DNA of 64,000 nucleotides from JBOFWL01 sp051653605 (GTDB lineage: Bacteria > Spirochaetota > Brevinematia > Brevinematales > Brevinemataceae). The DNA is taken from the NCBI GenBank assembly GCA_051653605.1, contig JBOFWL010000145.1, positions 434,001 through 498,000 on the forward strand, written 5' to 3'. The position numbers and the translations under genes are program-made. Position 1 is the first letter of the stretch. Each line of letters starts with the position of its first letter. Positions 61,943 through 64,000 of the stretch are shown here, piece by piece. Under the pieces are notes generated by a model. That model did no database searches, was not told the DNA's origin, and saw only the letters and a list, made by a program, of their open reading frames with translations.

Positions 61943-61967
61943 AAAACCCTCCATCAGGAGGGTTTTT
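61943..61967. terminator. Bidirectional terminator
   Basis: AAACCCTCC, ATCA loop, GGAGGGTTT between convergent gmk and serS. Confidence 0.85.
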
Positions 61968-61968
61968 G

Positions 61969-63234
61969 TTAGATTATTTCTTGCTTAAAGTAAGGCACCA
62001 ATGCTTTAGGTATTTTTATCGAGCCATCTTTTTGTTGTCCATTCTCAATAATAGCAACAAGTGTTCGGCCAACAGCCAATGCCGACCCGTTAAGAGTATG
62101 TGCCAGCACCGTTTTTTTATCTTGCGTGCGGCAACGCATTCCCATGCGGCGTGCTTGGAAATCTCGACAATTAGAAATAGATGCAATTTCTTTATAATCA
62201 TTATAAGAAGGCAACCAAACCTCAATATCATAGGTTTTCGCAGCAGAAAACCCCATATCTCCCTGTGAAAGAACTACAACCCGGTAAGGTAACTCTAACT
62301 TTTGTAGAATCTCTTCTGAAGTTTTCAGCATTCGTTGATGTTCCGCCTCGCTTTCTTCGGGGCGACAAACCGTCACAAGCTCGACCTTATTAAACTGGTG
62401 AACACGAATTAATCCTTTTGTATCTTTGCCATAGGAACCAGCCTCTTTACGAAAAGAGGGTGAGTAAGCGGTGAATCGAAGAGGAAGTAGAGCGTCATCA
62501 ATAATTTCTTCACGATAAATATTAGAAAGAGCAATTTCAGCTGTAGGATTGAGGAATAGATCGCTATCTTTTATCCGGAAAAGATCTTCTTCAAATTTGG
62601 GAAGATTCCCCGTCCCATATAGAGCATCATTGGAGACTACAAATGGGGGCCAAATTTGCTCTGCACCTGCATTAATATTGTGGTCGAGCATGAAATTGAT
62701 GATAGCCATTTCTAATCGAGCACCTAAATTGCGAAGGATAGGAAAACCTCTTCCCGAAATCCGAGTTGCTCTTTCAGGCTCCCACATATTTTTTTGAGAT
62801 AGAAGTTCATCGTGTCCAAGAGGGGAGAAATCAAAACTTTGAGGAGTGCCCCAACGAGAAATTTCTTTGTTTGTTTCAGCATCGGCACCAACGGGAACAT
62901 CTGGATCGGGGCAATTAGGAATACGCTCTAAAATATGAGTAAGAGCTGTTTCTTTTTCAATCTGCTTAGCTTCAAGCCCTGAAATTTGTTCTTTTAGTTG
63001 CTCTGCTTTTTGAAGAAGGCTTTCGGCTTGAGCTTCATTTTTAGAAGCCTTTGCTGCTCCAATTTCTTTTGCAAGAGTATTTCGTTGAGAACGAATTACA
63101 TCTGCTTCGGCTTGAGCAGCTTTTCTTTCTTCATTAAGTTGAAGAATTTCATCAAAGGCTGCAGCTTCTGCACGAAATTTCATTCGTTCTTTAATTTCTT
63201 GAGGATTTGCGGCAATCTTGTTAATATCCTGCAT
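61969..63234 (-). CDS. serS: Seryl-tRNA synthetase
   Basis: 421 residues. The N-terminal antiparallel coiled coil (about 25-100) that grips the serine tRNA long arm is clear. The class II core has LNPTAEIALSNIYREEII, FRKEAGSYGKDTKGLIRVHQFNKVE and TLNGSALAVGRTLVAIIEN (motif 3). It charges tRNA-Ser and selenocysteine tRNA where present. AGGAG before the ATG overlaps the stop of the upstream coiled-coil gene (TAGGAG). Confidence 0.96.
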   Translation of the reverse strand: MQDINKIAANPQEIKERMKFRAEAAAFDEILQLNEERKAAQAEADVIRSQRNTLAKEIGAAKASKNEAQAESLLQKAEQLKEQISGLEAKQIEKETALTHILERIPNCPDPDVPVGADAETNKEISRWGTPQSFDFSPLGHDELLSQKNMWEPERATRISGRGFPILRNLGARLEMAIINFMLDHNINAGAEQIWPPFVVSNDALYGTGNLPKFEEDLFRIKDSDLFLNPTAEIALSNIYREEIIDDALLPLRFTAYSPSFRKEAGSYGKDTKGLIRVHQFNKVELVTVCRPEESEAEHQRMLKTSEEILQKLELPYRVVVLSQGDMGFSAAKTYDIEVWLPSYNDYKEIASISNCRDFQARRMGMRCRTQDKKTVLAHTLNGSALAVGRTLVAIIENGQQKDGSIKIPKALVPYFKQEII

Positions 63235-63243
63235 GACAGGCTC

Positions 63244-64000
63244 CTATTTGTTTTTGTCTAGAGTTGTTTCTACTACTATTGAGGGGATTTTAAGTAAATT
63301 CGCGATATCATCAACTTTCCAGCCTCTGCTATGCAGAGAGATTATTTTTGAGCTATTATCCTCATTTGAAGAAAGAGTAACGCCTCCGCTGGCATCTTTG
63401 AGTAATCGCGAGCTTTTTGTGATAAATTCTTTCATTTTTTCAACACTCTTACGCTCTTGTTCTACATGTTCGAGAAGATGCTCAAGGTTTGTGATGCTTT
63501 CGATGGCTGTTCGTAGGTGTTCTTTATCATTAATAGCTATTGTTAGATCTTGCTGGATTTGTCCTAATTGTTGTTGCAATTCAACAGCGTAGGAGCCCAG
63601 TTCTGAAATTTGAATACTAATCTCTGCCGTATTTGATGCCATATTATTGACCGTATCGATGCTATGAAGCATTTCATCAACCTTACCTTTACGGGATTCA
63701 AGTTCATCAAGGGCATCTTTTAATTCGTTATAGCGTTCTAGATTTTCTAGAAGCAAACTCTGAATGGCATCCGCTTTTTCTCGCTCGAGGTCAATCTGGC
63801 TGAGAAAGCTTTCAATTCGCCCCATATCTCCCACACTTTGCTGCAATTGGTCTTGAACATGTCGTGCTTCGTCGACATACCGAGAAAGATTGGAAAGATT
63901 TTGTTCTAGATCCATACTCTGATTTCGGACATCAGAGATTGTACGTTGCCCAATTTTTTGAGAGTTGAGCAATTCGGAAGATAGATGTTCTAGATCTTTT
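63244..64000 (-). CDS. Coiled-coil protein (SpiroCoCo-like), cut by the window edge
   Basis: At least 251 residues; the frame is open to base 64000, so the true start is outside. Nearly all of it is heptad coiled coil (NLSNLSRYVDEARHVQDQLQ, LERYNELKDALDELESRKG). The last 35 residues form a small helix-turn-helix-like tail, IISLHSRGWKVDDIANLLKIP. Long coiled coils with this RGWxVxDIA tail are characteristic of a spirochaete family. They probably build the cytoskeleton or scaffold. It is translated ahead of serS. Confidence 0.75.
   Translation of the reverse strand, partial: KDLEHLSSELLNSQKIGQRTISDVRNQSMDLEQNLSNLSRYVDEARHVQDQLQQSVGDMGRIESFLSQIDLEREKADAIQSLLLENLERYNELKDALDELESRKGKVDEMLHSIDTVNNMASNTAEISIQISELGSYAVELQQQLGQIQQDLTIAINDKEHLRTAIESITNLEHLLEHVEQERKSVEKMKEFITKSSRLLKDASGGVTLSSNEDNSSKIISLHSRGWKVDDIANLLKIPSIVVETTLDKNK

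Noticed and set aside
63244..63972. Complete coiled-coil gene starting at TTG 63972
   Set aside because: The frame stays open to the window edge with continuing heptads, so the start is outside.

Overview
The window looks like chromosomal DNA from a flagellated, AT-rich spirochaete (phylum Spirochaetota; the genus cannot be fixed by eye). The clues are a contiguous flgN-flgK-flgL-fliW-csrA block, several lipoproteins with loose spirochaete-style lipoboxes, a UPF0164/PorV-like outer-membrane barrel protein, a SpiroCoCo-like coiled-coil protein, and gene-dense operons on both strands. There is one tRNA. I saw no rRNA, insertion sequence, prophage or CRISPR array.

Layout. 1-2.0 kb: minus-strand cluster of three lipoproteins (two are paralogues) leading into the first codons of a probable mfd. 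2.1-12.4 kb: plus-strand nadD, a Usg-1-like relative of aspartate-semialdehyde dehydrogenase, dnaG-rpoD, then an overlapping set TPR protein-dprA-hydrolase-ogg-folC. 12.4-19.35 kb: minus-strand LysM lipoprotein-recF and flgN-flgK-flgL-fliW-csrA. 19.36-19.9 kb: the largest gene-poor stretch, holding an orphan promoter, a structured ~115-nt transcription unit and a strong terminator. 19.9-24.1 kb: FtsX-like permease, tRNA-Thr(CGU), and holA-trmH-rsmG-maf. 24.2-32 kb: arylsulfotransferase-like protein, SPOR protein, smc, and an outer-membrane protein. 32.2-42.4 kb: murC-TPR-PilZ-lapA-radA, a transglutaminase-like lipoprotein, valS-pepF. 42.4-51 kb (mostly minus): metallo-hydrolase, nadE-sugar transferase-DHFR-like, tenA (plus), a DNA methyltransferase-lysS pair, and a CDF-family transporter. 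51.1-64 kb: TPR and TonB-like envelope proteins, rpmF, the lipid block plsX-fabH-(two unknown exported proteins)-fabG-fabF, rnc, yicC-gmk, then minus-strand serS and a coiled-coil protein running off the right edge.

How the genes work together. The flagellar block joins hook-filament junction proteins and their chaperone to the FliW-CsrA switch that couples filament assembly to translation. The plsX-to-fabF block starts and extends fatty acids but lacks fabD and acpP. dnaG, rpoD, holA, recF, dprA, radA, smc and ogg cover replication, transcription and repair. Promoters are very uniform: nearly all predicted sites are sigma-70 hexamers separated by 16-18 bp, mostly 17.

Most interesting points: several enzymes keep their fold but have lost catalytic or binding residues (a Usg-like protein without the catalytic cysteine, NadE with an apparently dead and shortened glutaminase domain, a CDF protein lacking most metal ligands); SMC has no recognisable hinge; an intergenic element at 19.7-19.87 kb may be a small RNA or a leaderless microprotein; and at least two genes, possibly four, appear to be transcribed as leaderless mRNAs. 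All calls rest on reading the sequence and on recalled family knowledge; no database search was run.
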